DNA of 64,000 nt from Candidatus Gastranaerophilales bacterium (GTDB taxonomy: Bacteria > Cyanobacteriota > Vampirovibrionia > Gastranaerophilales > Gastranaerophilaceae). A model generated the notes under the pieces. It ran no database searches. It was not told the origin of the DNA and saw nothing but the letters and a program-made list of their open reading frames with translations. Every line of letters starts with the position of its first letter. Positions within the stretch are counted from its first letter, which is position 1. Location of the stretch: the NCBI GenBank assembly GCA_944325175.1, contig CALUYZ010000008.1, forward strand, positions 1 to 64,000. The letters are read 5' to 3'. Below are positions 33,284-41,339 of this stretch, in pieces. Both the position numbers and the translations under genes were made by a program.

Positions 33284-33907
33284 CTACACTTTTTGGATTT
33301 GCTTGTATTCCAATTCAACGGGGGTTTCACGACCGAAGATTGAAACCATAGCTCTTAATTTTGATTTATCAGGATAAACTTCTGAAATATCGCCGATAAA
33401 TTCTGCAAAAGGTCCTGAAATAATTCTGACCTTATCGCCAACTTTAACATCAAGTTCGATTTTTTGAACTTGACTTTGACCTCTGTGGATAATTTTCTTG
33501 ATTTCCGAGTCTTTAGCAGGAATCGGTTTTTTGGATGAACCTACAAATTTTGTAACACCTGCAGTGTGCCTTACAACATACCAAGAATCATCATCCATAA
33601 TCATTTCAACAAGAACATAACCCGGGAAGATTTTTTCTTCTTTTTCGGATTTCTTTCCGCCTTTAACTTGTGTGATTGTTTTTTGCGGAACTTCAACTCT
33701 AAAGATTTTTTCACCCATATTCATATATTCAATACGTTTTTCAAGGTTAACTTTTACCTTGTTTTCATGTCCTGAATATGTGTGAACAACATACCACCTT
33801 TTTTTAGGAGCTTTTTCTTTTAATTCCGGTTTTTCTTCCTTAACTTCAGGTTGGATGTTTTCATCCATAATTTCATTTTCTTGTTGGTTATTTTCTTTTT
33901 CAGTCAT
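33284..33907 (-). CDS. nusG: transcription termination/antitermination factor NusG
   Basis: The 207-residue protein has an acidic N-terminal extension (~35 residues), then the NGN domain (KRWYVVHTYSGHENKVKVNLE, VEMIMDDDSWYVVRHTAGVTKFVG), and then the KOW domain (VGDKVRIISGPFAEFIGDI). It binds RNA polymerase and couples it to Rho or the ribosome. It is placed between secE and rplK, as in most bacteria. The C-terminus ends at the edge of the hairpin-rich spacer. Confidence 0.96.
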   Translation of the reverse strand: MTEKENNQQENEIMDENIQPEVKEEKPELKEKAPKKRWYVVHTYSGHENKVKVNLEKRIEYMNMGEKIFRVEVPQKTITQVKGGKKSEKEEKIFPGYVLVEMIMDDDSWYVVRHTAGVTKFVGSSKKPIPAKDSEIKKIIHRGQSQVQKIELDVKVGDKVRIISGPFAEFIGDISEVYPDKSKLRAMVSIFGRETPVELEYKQIQKV

Positions 33908-33929
33908 AATCTACCTTTTTCTTACAGCA

Positions 33930-34154
33930 CTATTTGGCTATTAATCCCAAAAAACCTTTGAAAATAATATCCATTAAATAAACAACAATGGTAAAAAACA
34001 CAACTACAAAAACAACTATGCCCGTTTCTACAACAATTTGATTTTTTTCAGGCCATGTAACCTTGCCCCATTCAGCTTTTACGCCTTTAAAATAGGTGAT
34101 TAAGTCATCTTTGAATGTGGTTGTATTTGCCTTTGTTTTTTCTTTATTTGCCAT
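33930..34154 (-). CDS. secE: preprotein translocase subunit SecE
   Basis: The 74-residue single-helix SecE reads MANKEKTKANTTTFKDDL, then YFKGVKAEWGKVTWPEK, then one transmembrane segment (VVFVVVFFTIVVYLMDIIF). It stabilises SecY in the membrane. The Met at 34154 is used because the frame upstream runs into tRNA-Trp and has no function. It is 22 nt before nusG. Confidence 0.93.
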   Translation of the reverse strand: MANKEKTKANTTTFKDDLITYFKGVKAEWGKVTWPEKNQIVVETGIVVFVVVFFTIVVYLMDIIFKGFLGLIAK

Positions 34155-34178
34155 TAAACATTTTCCTTGTTTTAAATT

Positions 34179-34251
34179 CGCGCCCTGAAGGACTCGAACC
34201 CTCGACATCCGGTTTTGGAGACCGACGTTCTACCAACTGAACTAAGGACGC
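34179..34251 (-). tRNA. tRNA-Trp (CCA anticodon)
   Basis: Read on the minus strand: acceptor GCGTCCT/AGGGCGC, D arm AGTTCAGTTGGTAGAAC, anticodon loop with CCA (GTCTCCAAAACC), and T arm GAGGG-TTCGAGT-CCTTC. The 3' CCA is not encoded. The order rpmG - tRNA-Trp - secE - nusG is the widely conserved one. Confidence 0.96.
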
Positions 34252-34297
34252 ATAATTTGCCTTTTTGATACGAAAACATGACCAAAAAGGCATTAAA

Positions 34298-34465
34298 CTA
34301 TTTTGTTTCCTTGTGAACAGTGTGTTTGTTGCATCTTGGACAGAATTTTTTAAGTTCCATTCTTTCTTTTAAAGTTTTCTTGTTTTTTGTTGTTGTATAG
34401 TTTCTTTCTTTACAATCTTCGCAAGCAAGAACAACCATTCTGTCGTTTTTACCTTTTATGCCCAT
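34298..34465 (-). CDS. rpmG: 50S ribosomal protein L33
   Basis: The 55-residue protein reads [19 protein letters not shown], then YTTTKNKK, then [20 protein letters not shown]. Two CxxC pairs (CEDC, CPRC) make it the zinc-binding form. A strong ribosome site (AAAGGAGAAACCC) precedes the ATG. It is the first gene of the rpmG - tRNA-Trp - secE - nusG - rplK - rplA unit. Confidence 0.95.
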   Translation of the reverse strand: MGIKGKNDRMVVLACEDCKERNYTTTKNKKTLKERMELKKFCPRCNKHTVHKETK

Positions 34466-34556
34466 TTGGGTTTCTCCTTTTGTATTGTTATTTTCTTGAC
34501 AATTAAAAATGCCCCTTTAAGGACATTCTAATTCATTCTCAGTATTTTATTCTTTA

Positions 34557-34584
34557 ATTTTAACAAGAACATATTTTTTGTAAA
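34557..34584 (-). promoter_or_regulatory. promoter of the rpmG-secE-nusG-rplKA unit
   Basis: On the minus strand, TTTACA (34579-34584) and TAAAAT (34557-34562) are 16 bp apart, about 90 nt before rpmG. It is the only good -35/-10 pair in the gap between the alkD-like gene and rpmG. Confidence 0.55.
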
Positions 34585-34591
34585 GGGTTAA

Positions 34592-35278
34592 TTAGCCATT
34601 TAATTTAGGTTTTTTAAGTTTTTTTAAATTTTGCTTTTCTTCGTTTCCAACCCTTCTTGATTCAATAATTTTTTGAATTCCTTTATTTATTACTTCATTA
34701 TCAATTTTTGTTTTATTTAAAAAATTCAGTGTTTTTTTAGGAAATTTTACATAGCAAAGGGAAATAAGCCATGCGGCAGCCATTTTAGCATAATAATCTT
34801 TCAAATATATTTTTTCCAAAATAACAAAAATTTCATCAATATAATTTTCATCTAAATAATAATTAAGCAAAACAACAAGAGCAAATCTTATCTCAAATTC
34901 TTTTTTTGAGAATAAATATTTTTGAAGAAATGAAAAATAATAAGACCTGTTTTTTTTAATAATTTTCAAACTTGAAACAAAAGAATCGCAAAGTGACCAA
35001 TTTGTAATTTCTTTTATATGGTTTTCTATGAATTCTGTCTTTAGTTTGCCGTCTATAGCGCCTATTACCATGCCTTTCAGCATTTTTTCTTCAAAAAAAT
35101 CTGATTTAGAATTTAAAAAAATCTCATAATCGCCTTTGCTTATTTCTTTTGCAAGTTTTCTTAATAAAGGCAGCCTTACGCCAATTAAATTTGAATTATC
35201 ACAAAGAAGTGATAAAGAGAAATTTTTATATTTTTCATCACTTAATTCAAAAAGTTTTTTTCTTATTTCATTAATCAT
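34592..35278 (-). CDS. DNA alkylation repair protein, AlkD-like
   Basis: The 228-residue HEAT-like repeat protein matches the AlkC/AlkD glycosylase family: LIGVRLPLLRKLAKEI, then TNWSLCDSFVSSL, then KMAAAWLISLCYVKFPKKTL and INKGIQKIIESRRV. These enzymes excise N3- and N7-alkyl purines. On the minus strand TATAGTAAAAT ends 6 nt before the ATG with no Shine-Dalgarno, a leaderless-type start. The C-terminus is a Lys-rich tail. It is divergent from the CheR-like gene. Confidence 0.85.
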   Translation of the reverse strand: MINEIRKKLFELSDEKYKNFSLSLLCDNSNLIGVRLPLLRKLAKEISKGDYEIFLNSKSDFFEEKMLKGMVIGAIDGKLKTEFIENHIKEITNWSLCDSFVSSLKIIKKNRSYYFSFLQKYLFSKKEFEIRFALVVLLNYYLDENYIDEIFVILEKIYLKDYYAKMAAAWLISLCYVKFPKKTLNFLNKTKIDNEVINKGIQKIIESRRVGNEEKQNLKKLKKPKLNG

Positions 35279-35333
35279 TTTTTAATTTTACTATAAGCAA
35301 TTTATTTTTAGGTTTTGTTTTAGATATTTTGTC

Positions 35334-36077
35334 ATGCAAATATCCCCTTATAATTTTATAAGCCCGACATTTAGGGCAAACAACAGAATAGTTAAGGATG
35401 ATAATAATTTTATCGTTCATAGAAATACAACAAGAATGTACAGGCAAGATATTAACTGGTCTGACTTTGCAATTTTTTTAGAAAATTATTTTCAAGATAA
35501 AGACAAAGTTAGGGTATATTCTTACGCATGTTCTGATGGCAGCGAACCTTATTCATTAATTAGCACTCTAAAATGCAGAACACAAAACCCTGATAAATTT
35601 TTTCCGATTTATGCATCGGATTATGATGATGAAATAATCAATCAAGCAAAAAGAGGAAAATACGAGCTTACAGCCCTAGAATTTGATTCCATGCGAAGAA
35701 TAACCAATGACAAATGGACAAATTATTTTAACTTGGTTGATTCAAGCACGATAGAACCCAATGAAGCAAGCAAAAGTTGCGTTCAATTTAAAACGGAAAA
35801 TATAATAGACGGGCTTGATAGTCTTCAAAAGGGTGCAAAAGTTATTATGGCAAGAAATTTTTGGCCATATTTAAAAAAAGAGGATAAGGAAGCCGTTATT
35901 GAAAAGTTAAAACAAAAGATGGACAAAGATTCAATTTTAGTTATAGGCGCATTTGATCAAGATGAAATTAAATTCGACAGAGAATTAATTTCAAGGGGCT
36001 TTGTGGAAATTCAATACACCGATTATGACAACTGGATAATTTTTGAGCCGCATTTGTTGTGGAAATTATCTTCATAA
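35334..36077 (+). CDS. CheR-like SAM-dependent methyltransferase with lineage N-terminus
   Basis: The 247-residue protein starts MQISPYNFISPTFRANN, the short F-x-[GSA]-type N-terminus shared with other proteins here, in place of the usual CheR helical N-domain. The catalytic domain follows CheR: VYSYACSDGSEPYSL (SAM loop), PIYASDYDDEIINQAKRGKY, and VIMARNFWPYL. No chemotaxis receptors or other che genes are in the window, so the methyl acceptor is unknown. No Shine-Dalgarno is evident. Confidence 0.75.
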   Translation: MQISPYNFISPTFRANNRIVKDDNNFIVHRNTTRMYRQDINWSDFAIFLENYFQDKDKVRVYSYACSDGSEPYSLISTLKCRTQNPDKFFPIYASDYDDEIINQAKRGKYELTALEFDSMRRITNDKWTNYFNLVDSSTIEPNEASKSCVQFKTENIIDGLDSLQKGAKVIMARNFWPYLKKEDKEAVIEKLKQKMDKDSILVIGAFDQDEIKFDRELISRGFVEIQYTDYDNWIIFEPHLLWKLSS

Positions 36078-36165
36078 GATAAAACTTTTTTACTATTGAG
36101 TTTTTTTAAATCAAGCCTTAAAATAAAGATATGGTGTTGAATTAGTAATTTTAAGGAAAATTAAA

Positions 36166-37494
36166 ATGAAAATGTTGTATCTTGTTGCATTTTTTGTAGC
36201 CCTTGGCGGTTTGTTATCAGGCTTTGACACAGGAGTTATTTCAGGTGCGCTTTTATATATAAATAACGAATGGCAGCTAACTGAATTTATGCAAGGCTTA
36301 TTGGTTTCCACCGTTTTAATAGGAGCAGCACTAGGGGCAATTTTAAACGGCAGATTTGCCGATATTTTTGGCAGAAAAAAAGTTATTTTTGTAACCGCAT
36401 TAATATTTTTTATAGGTTCTATTCTATGTGCCATTGCCCCAAACATACATGTTTTAATGATTTCAAGGTTTATTGTAGGCTTTGCAATAGGTATAATTAA
36501 TTTTTCAGCACCTTTATATTTATCTGAAATTTCCCCTGAAAAAATAAGAGGGGCGCTTGTTTCCTTGTTTCAATTAGCAATTACTATGGGCATTTTATTT
36601 TCATATCTCACAAATGCTTTTTCGGCACAGTTTTTTGAAAGCTGGAGATTAATGCTTCTTATAGGCATTGTGCCTGCCATTGTTCTTGCAATAGGAATTT
36701 ATTTCATGCCGGACACCCCAAGGTGGTACGTTTTAAAAGGCAGATTTGAAGAAGCAGAAAAAGTTTTATCTGAATTGCAGCCTGAAATTAATGCTAAAAA
36801 AGAAATAGAAGACATCAAATCTTTAATTTATAAAGAAAATAAAAAAGAAAAATTTCACTTTGAAAAATGGATGATACTGCCGTTAATCATCTGTGTCGGG
36901 TGCATGTTTATTCAACAATGGTCAGGCATTAATACAATCATCTATTATGCCCCCACAATTTTAAAACAGGCAGGCTTTAGCGACAACTTAGGCGCAATTT
37001 ATGCAACAACAGGCATCGGTATTGTAAACTTTTTAATGACTTTTGTTGCAATCTATCTTACAGACAGAGTTGGCAGAAAGCCGTTATTATATGTTGGCTT
37101 AACAGGTGTTGGCTTATGCTTAATTCTGCTTGCGCTTTCATTTAGCAATGTTGAATTTTTAGGCGAATATTCAAAATACTTTGCATTAATTTCAACAATT
37201 CTATACATTATGTTTTTTGCATTTTCATTGGGACCAATTATGTTCGTCATAACATCTGAAGTTTCTCCCCTGAGAATAAGAGGGGTTATGATGAGCATTG
37301 CAATGATGTCCAATTTTGCATTTAATTTTATGGTTTCTTTATCATTTTTACCTATGTTAAAAGAGTTTGGCGAATTTAATACATTTATGCTATTTGCTGT
37401 AATTTCATTTGCTAGTATAATTTTTGTACGTTTTGTTATTCCTGAAACAAAAGGTAAAAGTTTAGAAGAAATTGAAAGAAATTGGATAAAATAA
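36166..37494 (+). CDS. sugar-porter MFS transporter
   Basis: The 442-residue protein has 12 predicted helices. Sugar-porter signatures are GFDTGVISGAL in helix 1, GRFADIFGRKKVI in loop 2-3, YLSEISPEKIRGAL, QQWSGINTIIYYAPTI in helix 7, DRVGRKPLLY, and the closing PETKGKSLEEIE. It is probably a proton- or Na+-linked monosaccharide importer of the XylE/GalP type. The ribosome site AAGGAAAAT precedes it. The next gene starts 2 nt after its stop. Confidence 0.92.
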   Translation: MKMLYLVAFFVALGGLLSGFDTGVISGALLYINNEWQLTEFMQGLLVSTVLIGAALGAILNGRFADIFGRKKVIFVTALIFFIGSILCAIAPNIHVLMISRFIVGFAIGIINFSAPLYLSEISPEKIRGALVSLFQLAITMGILFSYLTNAFSAQFFESWRLMLLIGIVPAIVLAIGIYFMPDTPRWYVLKGRFEEAEKVLSELQPEINAKKEIEDIKSLIYKENKKEKFHFEKWMILPLIICVGCMFIQQWSGINTIIYYAPTILKQAGFSDNLGAIYATTGIGIVNFLMTFVAIYLTDRVGRKPLLYVGLTGVGLCLILLALSFSNVEFLGEYSKYFALISTILYIMFFAFSLGPIMFVITSEVSPLRIRGVMMSIAMMSNFAFNFMVSLSFLPMLKEFGEFNTFMLFAVISFASIIFVRFVIPETKGKSLEEIERNWIK

Positions 37495-37495
37495 A

Positions 37496-38542
37496 ATGTT
37501 TAAACACTTTAGAGAATCAATTTTTGTAACGGTTTTTGGTCTTATAGCCGCTTGGTTTTGGGCTGCACACATTGAAACAGGCACAGAGCTTAAAACTTTA
37601 TTTGTTGTTTTCTTTTTAAGTGTTTTAGAAGTAACTTTATCTTTTGATAATGCGGTTGTAAATGCTGTTATACTTGATAAAATGACTCCAAAATGGCAGC
37701 ATAGGTTTTTAACCTGGGGTATTATAATTGCGGTTTTTGGCGTCAGGTTTTTGTTGCCGGTTATAATTGTTTCAATATTTTCAAATTTAAGCATTATAAA
37801 AACGGTTCATATGGCTCTTGAAGATGTAACTCAATATACTCATTATCTTCATCTGGCGCATGCCCCTTTGGTTTCATTTGGCGGAAGCTTTTTGATGATG
37901 GTCGGCTTATCTTATTTCATAGGCAAAACAAACGAACATAAATGGCTTTATGGCATTGAAACATTAATGGAAAAAATTAATTTTAAGTTTGCAGCACCTA
38001 TAATTTGCCTGCTTATAATTTTTGGAATTTATTTCATTCTTCCTTCAGACATACAAAAAACAGTAACCATAGCCGGCGTTTCAGGTGTTTTAAGCTATGA
38101 AATTATCCATGGGCTTTGCAACTTTATGGAAAAGAAGCAACAGGCATCAATGGTAAAAGGTGTTGCTACAGGCGGTTTTATGATGTTTTTATATTTAGAA
38201 ATTTTAGATGCATCATTTAGCTTAGACGGGGTTTTAGGAAGCTTTGCAATAAGTAAAGATATTGTCATTATATGCATCGGGCTTGCAATAGGGGCTATGT
38301 TTGTAAGAAGTTTAACTTTGCTTTTTGTTGAAAGAAAAACCTTAAATCAATATATCTATCTTGTTTCAGGCGCACATTTTGCAATTATATCATTAGCTGT
38401 AATTATGTTCATTTCGATATTTAAAGAAATAAGCGAAGTTATAACAGGTTCAATAGGGCTTATTTTAGTGGGCGGTTCATTTATTTCATCTTTAATAGAA
38501 AATAAAAAGAATCCTGATAAATATGTTACAAGAATTGAATAA
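37496..38542 (+). CDS. DUF475/TerC-like integral membrane protein
   Basis: The 348-residue protein has eight to nine helices and the TerC-type motif LSFDNAVVNAVI, with a second acidic motif in the C-terminal half (ASFSLDGVLGSFAIS). Both are features of the TerC/DUF475 family, whose members are linked to metal (often Mn2+) export. It directly follows the sugar porter and is probably co-transcribed. It ends before a strong terminator. Confidence 0.88.
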   Translation: MFKHFRESIFVTVFGLIAAWFWAAHIETGTELKTLFVVFFLSVLEVTLSFDNAVVNAVILDKMTPKWQHRFLTWGIIIAVFGVRFLLPVIIVSIFSNLSIIKTVHMALEDVTQYTHYLHLAHAPLVSFGGSFLMMVGLSYFIGKTNEHKWLYGIETLMEKINFKFAAPIICLLIIFGIYFILPSDIQKTVTIAGVSGVLSYEIIHGLCNFMEKKQQASMVKGVATGGFMMFLYLEILDASFSLDGVLGSFAISKDIVIICIGLAIGAMFVRSLTLLFVERKTLNQYIYLVSGAHFAIISLAVIMFISIFKEISEVITGSIGLILVGGSFISSLIENKKNPDKYVTRIE

Positions 38543-38547
38543 AATTT

Positions 38548-38573
38548 AAGCCCCTAAAATAAGGGGCTTTTTA
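38548..38573. terminator. bidirectional terminator between the DUF475 gene and ilvE
   Basis: AAGCCCC and GGGGCTT form a stem around TAAAATAA, followed by TTT. It lies between convergent genes. Confidence 0.8.
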
Positions 38574-38577
38574 ATTT

Positions 38578-39600
38578 TTATTTTATTTCATAAATCCAGC
38601 CGTCAGGCGCTTTAATTGTCCCCAACTGAATTCCTACAAGAGTTTCATACAATTTCTTTGTAATTTCACCCATATCATCCATACCCGATGGCATCTTAAT
38701 TTCTTTTCCATGGTCATTAATTATACCGACAGGAGATAAAACAGCCGCAGTACCGGTTAAGGCACATTCTTTAAAATCAGACAGTTCATTAACATAAACT
38801 TCTCTTTCTTCTGTTTTTAAGCCTAAATAATGCTCTGCCACATACATTAAAGAACGCCTTGTAATAGATGGCAAAATGCTGTTTGATTTTGGAGTTACCA
38901 CGGTATTATTTTTATCAATAAAAATAAAATTAGCGCCGCCTGTTTCTTCCACTTTGGTTCTTGTGGCAGAATCAAGATACATATTTTCCGCAAAACCTTT
39001 ATTATGGGCATCCACAATAGCATGAAGGCTCATTGCATAATTTAAACCGGCCTTTATGTGCCCTGTTCCCTTCGGGGCAGCCCTGTCAAAATCTGAAATC
39101 CTAATTACAATGGGCTTTGCACCGCTTTTAAAATATGGACCCACAGGAGTTGTAAAAATTCTGAATTGATATTCATCAGCCGGTTTTACACCAATAACTG
39201 CATTTGAGCCAAACATATAAGGCCTTATATAAAGTGAAGCGCCAAAGCCATAAGGGGGGACGTACCCTTCATTTGCTTTAACTGTTTTTCTTACGGCTTC
39301 TATAAATTTTTCTTTATCAAAAACCGGCATTTCAAGATATGAACAAGAATCAATCATTCTTTGACCATTCATATCAGGTCTGAATGTAACAATTTTATTA
39401 TCAACCGTTGTATAAGCTTTTAAACCCTCAAAACAAGTTTGGGCATATTGCAAAACACCTGCCGATTCATTTAATACAACTTTATCATCTTCTATCAGTC
39501 TGCCTTCATCCCAGGCGCCATTTTTAAATTCGGATAAAAACCTGTAATCTGTTTTTATGTATTGAAACCCGAGTTCTTTCCAGTTAATGTCTTTTTTCAT
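38578..39600 (-). CDS. ilvE: branched-chain amino acid aminotransferase
   Basis: The 340-residue fold-type IV PLP enzyme interconverts Leu/Ile/Val and their 2-oxo acids. The PLP lysine lies in GHIKAGLNYAMS. Other family marks are CFEGLKAYTT, IRPYMFGSNAVIGV, VEETGGANFIFID, SILPSITRRSLM and LTGTAAVLSPVG. Length and motifs fit the type-II (eukaryote-like) BCAT. The ribosome site GGAGAA precedes the ATG. No other ilv or leu genes are near. Confidence 0.94.
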   Translation of the reverse strand: MKKDINWKELGFQYIKTDYRFLSEFKNGAWDEGRLIEDDKVVLNESAGVLQYAQTCFEGLKAYTTVDNKIVTFRPDMNGQRMIDSCSYLEMPVFDKEKFIEAVRKTVKANEGYVPPYGFGASLYIRPYMFGSNAVIGVKPADEYQFRIFTTPVGPYFKSGAKPIVIRISDFDRAAPKGTGHIKAGLNYAMSLHAIVDAHNKGFAENMYLDSATRTKVEETGGANFIFIDKNNTVVTPKSNSILPSITRRSLMYVAEHYLGLKTEEREVYVNELSDFKECALTGTAAVLSPVGIINDHGKEIKMPSGMDDMGEITKKLYETLVGIQLGTIKAPDGWIYEIK

Positions 39601-39676
39601 TTAAAATTTCTCCAATTAAGACCATAAGCGATTATATAATATCGTAAAGGTTTTTTGCAAGAAAAAAATTGTATTA

Positions 39677-39705
39677 TTGACACGAAAAAATATTTTATTT
39701 ATATT
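39677..39705 (+). promoter_or_regulatory. consensus promoter of the attenuator leader
   Basis: TTGACA (39677-39682) and TATATT (39700-39705) are separated by exactly 17 bp, giving a start near 39712. This is among the best canonical -35/-10 pairs in the window and has no gene other than the short leader ORF before the terminator. Confidence 0.7.
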
Positions 39706-39735
39706 TAAAATGCTCCAAACAAGGAACAGTTTATA

Positions 39736-39813
39736 ATGTCATCACTATCCAAAATTATGACAACAATGCTTATAATGCAAATGCCCTTTTGCGGCTTAGA
39801 ATTTCGAATGTGA
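39736..39813 (+). CDS. short Met-rich leader peptide
   Basis: A 25-codon ORF from ATG 39736 to TGA 39813, preceded by AAGGAA 9 nt upstream. Six of the 25 residues are Met (for example in KIMTTMLIMQMPF). The last third of the ORF overlaps the 5' arm of an antiterminator helix, the usual geometry of a ribosome-controlled leader. Whether it is translated is not proven. Confidence 0.45.
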   Translation: MSSLSKIMTTMLIMQMPFCGLEFRM

Positions 39814-39860
39814 AAACATTTTTAATTCTTTTTTAAGCCGCCAGAATAAGGCGGTTTTTT
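39791..39860 (+). promoter_or_regulatory. antiterminator/terminator switch (putative attenuator)
   Basis: GCGGCTTA (39791-39798) is exactly complementary to TAAGCCGC (39834-39841), extended by GAATT with AATTC (39824-39828). The same TAAGCCGC is the left arm of an intrinsic terminator: AAGCCGCC (39835-39842), loop AGAATAA, GGCGGTTT (39850-39857), then T-run. The two structures are mutually exclusive. Read-through reaches the gene at 39890. Confidence 0.6.
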
Positions 39861-39889
39861 AGTTTGTAAAATCAAAAAAGGGCACAAGA

Positions 39890-41266
39890 ATGTTAAAAAT
39901 AGAAAATTATAACGGCAAAAAATATTCAAATAATAATTTAAAAACAAACTTTACCTCAAATCCATATTCCACTATGGATTTTGGAACAAAAGCACTGGAT
40001 GCTTTTATTAAATCACAGGAAAATTTATCAAGCACAAGATTTATTCAAGACACAGCAACAAACTGGGCGCCAAAGGCAATTTTTTCAAGAAGTCCTGCCG
40101 ATTTTGCAGAAATGAGCTTTTTAGAATTTTTGGAATCAGGCATTTTTTATTTTGCGCCACCATTATTAGGGGAACATTTATTCAGAAATAAAATTTTTAA
40201 AGCAGTACAAGATAAAAGTGTTAAAGACAAAGTTATCGAATTGGTTCCAAAAAGCGTTGAAGCTATTAAAAATAATGACGGTTTATCTGATGCTATTAAA
40301 AGGCAATCTATTGCAACTAAAGCGGGAATTGCGCTTGCATGCGCCACCATTCCCATTGCAGAATATAATTTAAGCTTTGCAAAAAATTTATTCACTTTAA
40401 AAACTTTCAATAAGGCAGATTTTAACGACATCGCTAATTTAGACAAAACAGGCAAAAGCAAAAAAGATGACACTGAACTAAAAGAAAAAGTTGAAAAAAA
40501 TTCAGTCCGCCAGCTTAAAAAAGCTGCAATTTATTCATCTGCTGCCATTCTTAGCGGCTTAGCGCTTGCAAAATTCGGTGCTAAATCAGATAAATTACAA
40601 AAAGCATCTGAAATTTTATTAGAGCCTGCTAAAGTAATTTCAAAAGGGCTGCATAAAATCGGAATTAAAAAAGAAGGTGTTGATAAATTTTTAGAAGATT
40701 ATACAAAACTTGATTTTGATGAAGAAAAAGGTAAATTAGCTCTATCTAAGGGACAGTTGGCATTAACTGCAATTTCAGGGCTTTTTGGCTATTCAAAAGC
40801 GGCTGAAGACAGAGGAGAATTAGACAAAAAAGAAGTTTGGACAAGGGTTCCTTTGGTTGTTTTCTATACAATATTTGGAAGCGCAATGTTTGATAACGGC
40901 TTCAAAAAAATTCTTGCCGCAAAAAATAAATTCCCCGATTTAATTAAAAAAGGTGCAAACGGAAAAATTCAAGATATTCCAAAAAGTGCAGATTTGCCAA
41001 ACCTTGCAGAAAATATTTCAAAATTAAAAAATACAAATATGAAAGACGAATTAAAGCGCTTAACAAAGGAAAAAGCAATAATAACAGGTGTGCCTTATGC
41101 CTTTAGTTTACTTTTTATGGGCTTTTCGCTTTCATTAATTACAAGACTTTGGACGCAATACAGGTATAATAAAAGCCATAAAAACGAAGGAAATGAAACC
41201 AATTTTGAGGCTTCACACAAAATTTTCAACAATAAAATAAACGAAACCTTTAGTGCTTTCAAATAA
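39890..41266 (+). CDS. multi-pass membrane protein of unknown family
   Basis: The 458-residue protein starts MLKIENYNGKKYSNNNLKTN followed by FTSNPYSTMDFG, again the short lineage-type N-terminus. Hydrophobic stretches are IALACATIPIAEYNLSFA, AAIYSSAAILSGLALAKFG, PLVVFYTIFGSAMF and GVPYAFSLLFMGFSLSLI, separated by long charged regions. No enzymatic motif is recognised. Transcription appears to pass through the leader and terminator at 39.7-39.86 kb, so expression is probably conditional. It is followed by a DtxR-like regulator. Confidence 0.65.
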   Translation: MLKIENYNGKKYSNNNLKTNFTSNPYSTMDFGTKALDAFIKSQENLSSTRFIQDTATNWAPKAIFSRSPADFAEMSFLEFLESGIFYFAPPLLGEHLFRNKIFKAVQDKSVKDKVIELVPKSVEAIKNNDGLSDAIKRQSIATKAGIALACATIPIAEYNLSFAKNLFTLKTFNKADFNDIANLDKTGKSKKDDTELKEKVEKNSVRQLKKAAIYSSAAILSGLALAKFGAKSDKLQKASEILLEPAKVISKGLHKIGIKKEGVDKFLEDYTKLDFDEEKGKLALSKGQLALTAISGLFGYSKAAEDRGELDKKEVWTRVPLVVFYTIFGSAMFDNGFKKILAAKNKFPDLIKKGANGKIQDIPKSADLPNLAENISKLKNTNMKDELKRLTKEKAIITGVPYAFSLLFMGFSLSLITRLWTQYRYNKSHKNEGNETNFEASHKIFNNKINETFSAFK

Positions 41267-41304
41267 AGTTTTTAAGATATTTGCCTGATTTTTTAATAAA
41301 AAAA

Positions 41305-41329
41305 TATGGTATATTTATGGTATACCATA
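41305..41329 (+). promoter_or_regulatory. operator and extended -10 of the DtxR-like gene
   Basis: TATGGTATACCATA (41316-41329) is a perfect 14-bp palindrome. A half-site TATGGTATA lies at 41305-41313. The palindrome contains a TATGGTATAC extended -10 and ends 10 nt before the ATG, so a bound regulator would block its own promoter. Confidence 0.6.
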
Positions 41330-41339
41330 GGAATTTGAA

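Noticed and set aside
32898-33351. Plus-strand open frames of 89 and 107 codons in the nusG-rplK spacer
   Set aside because: They lie antisense to the operon in hairpin-rich repeats, lack ribosome sites and overlap the nusG coding end.
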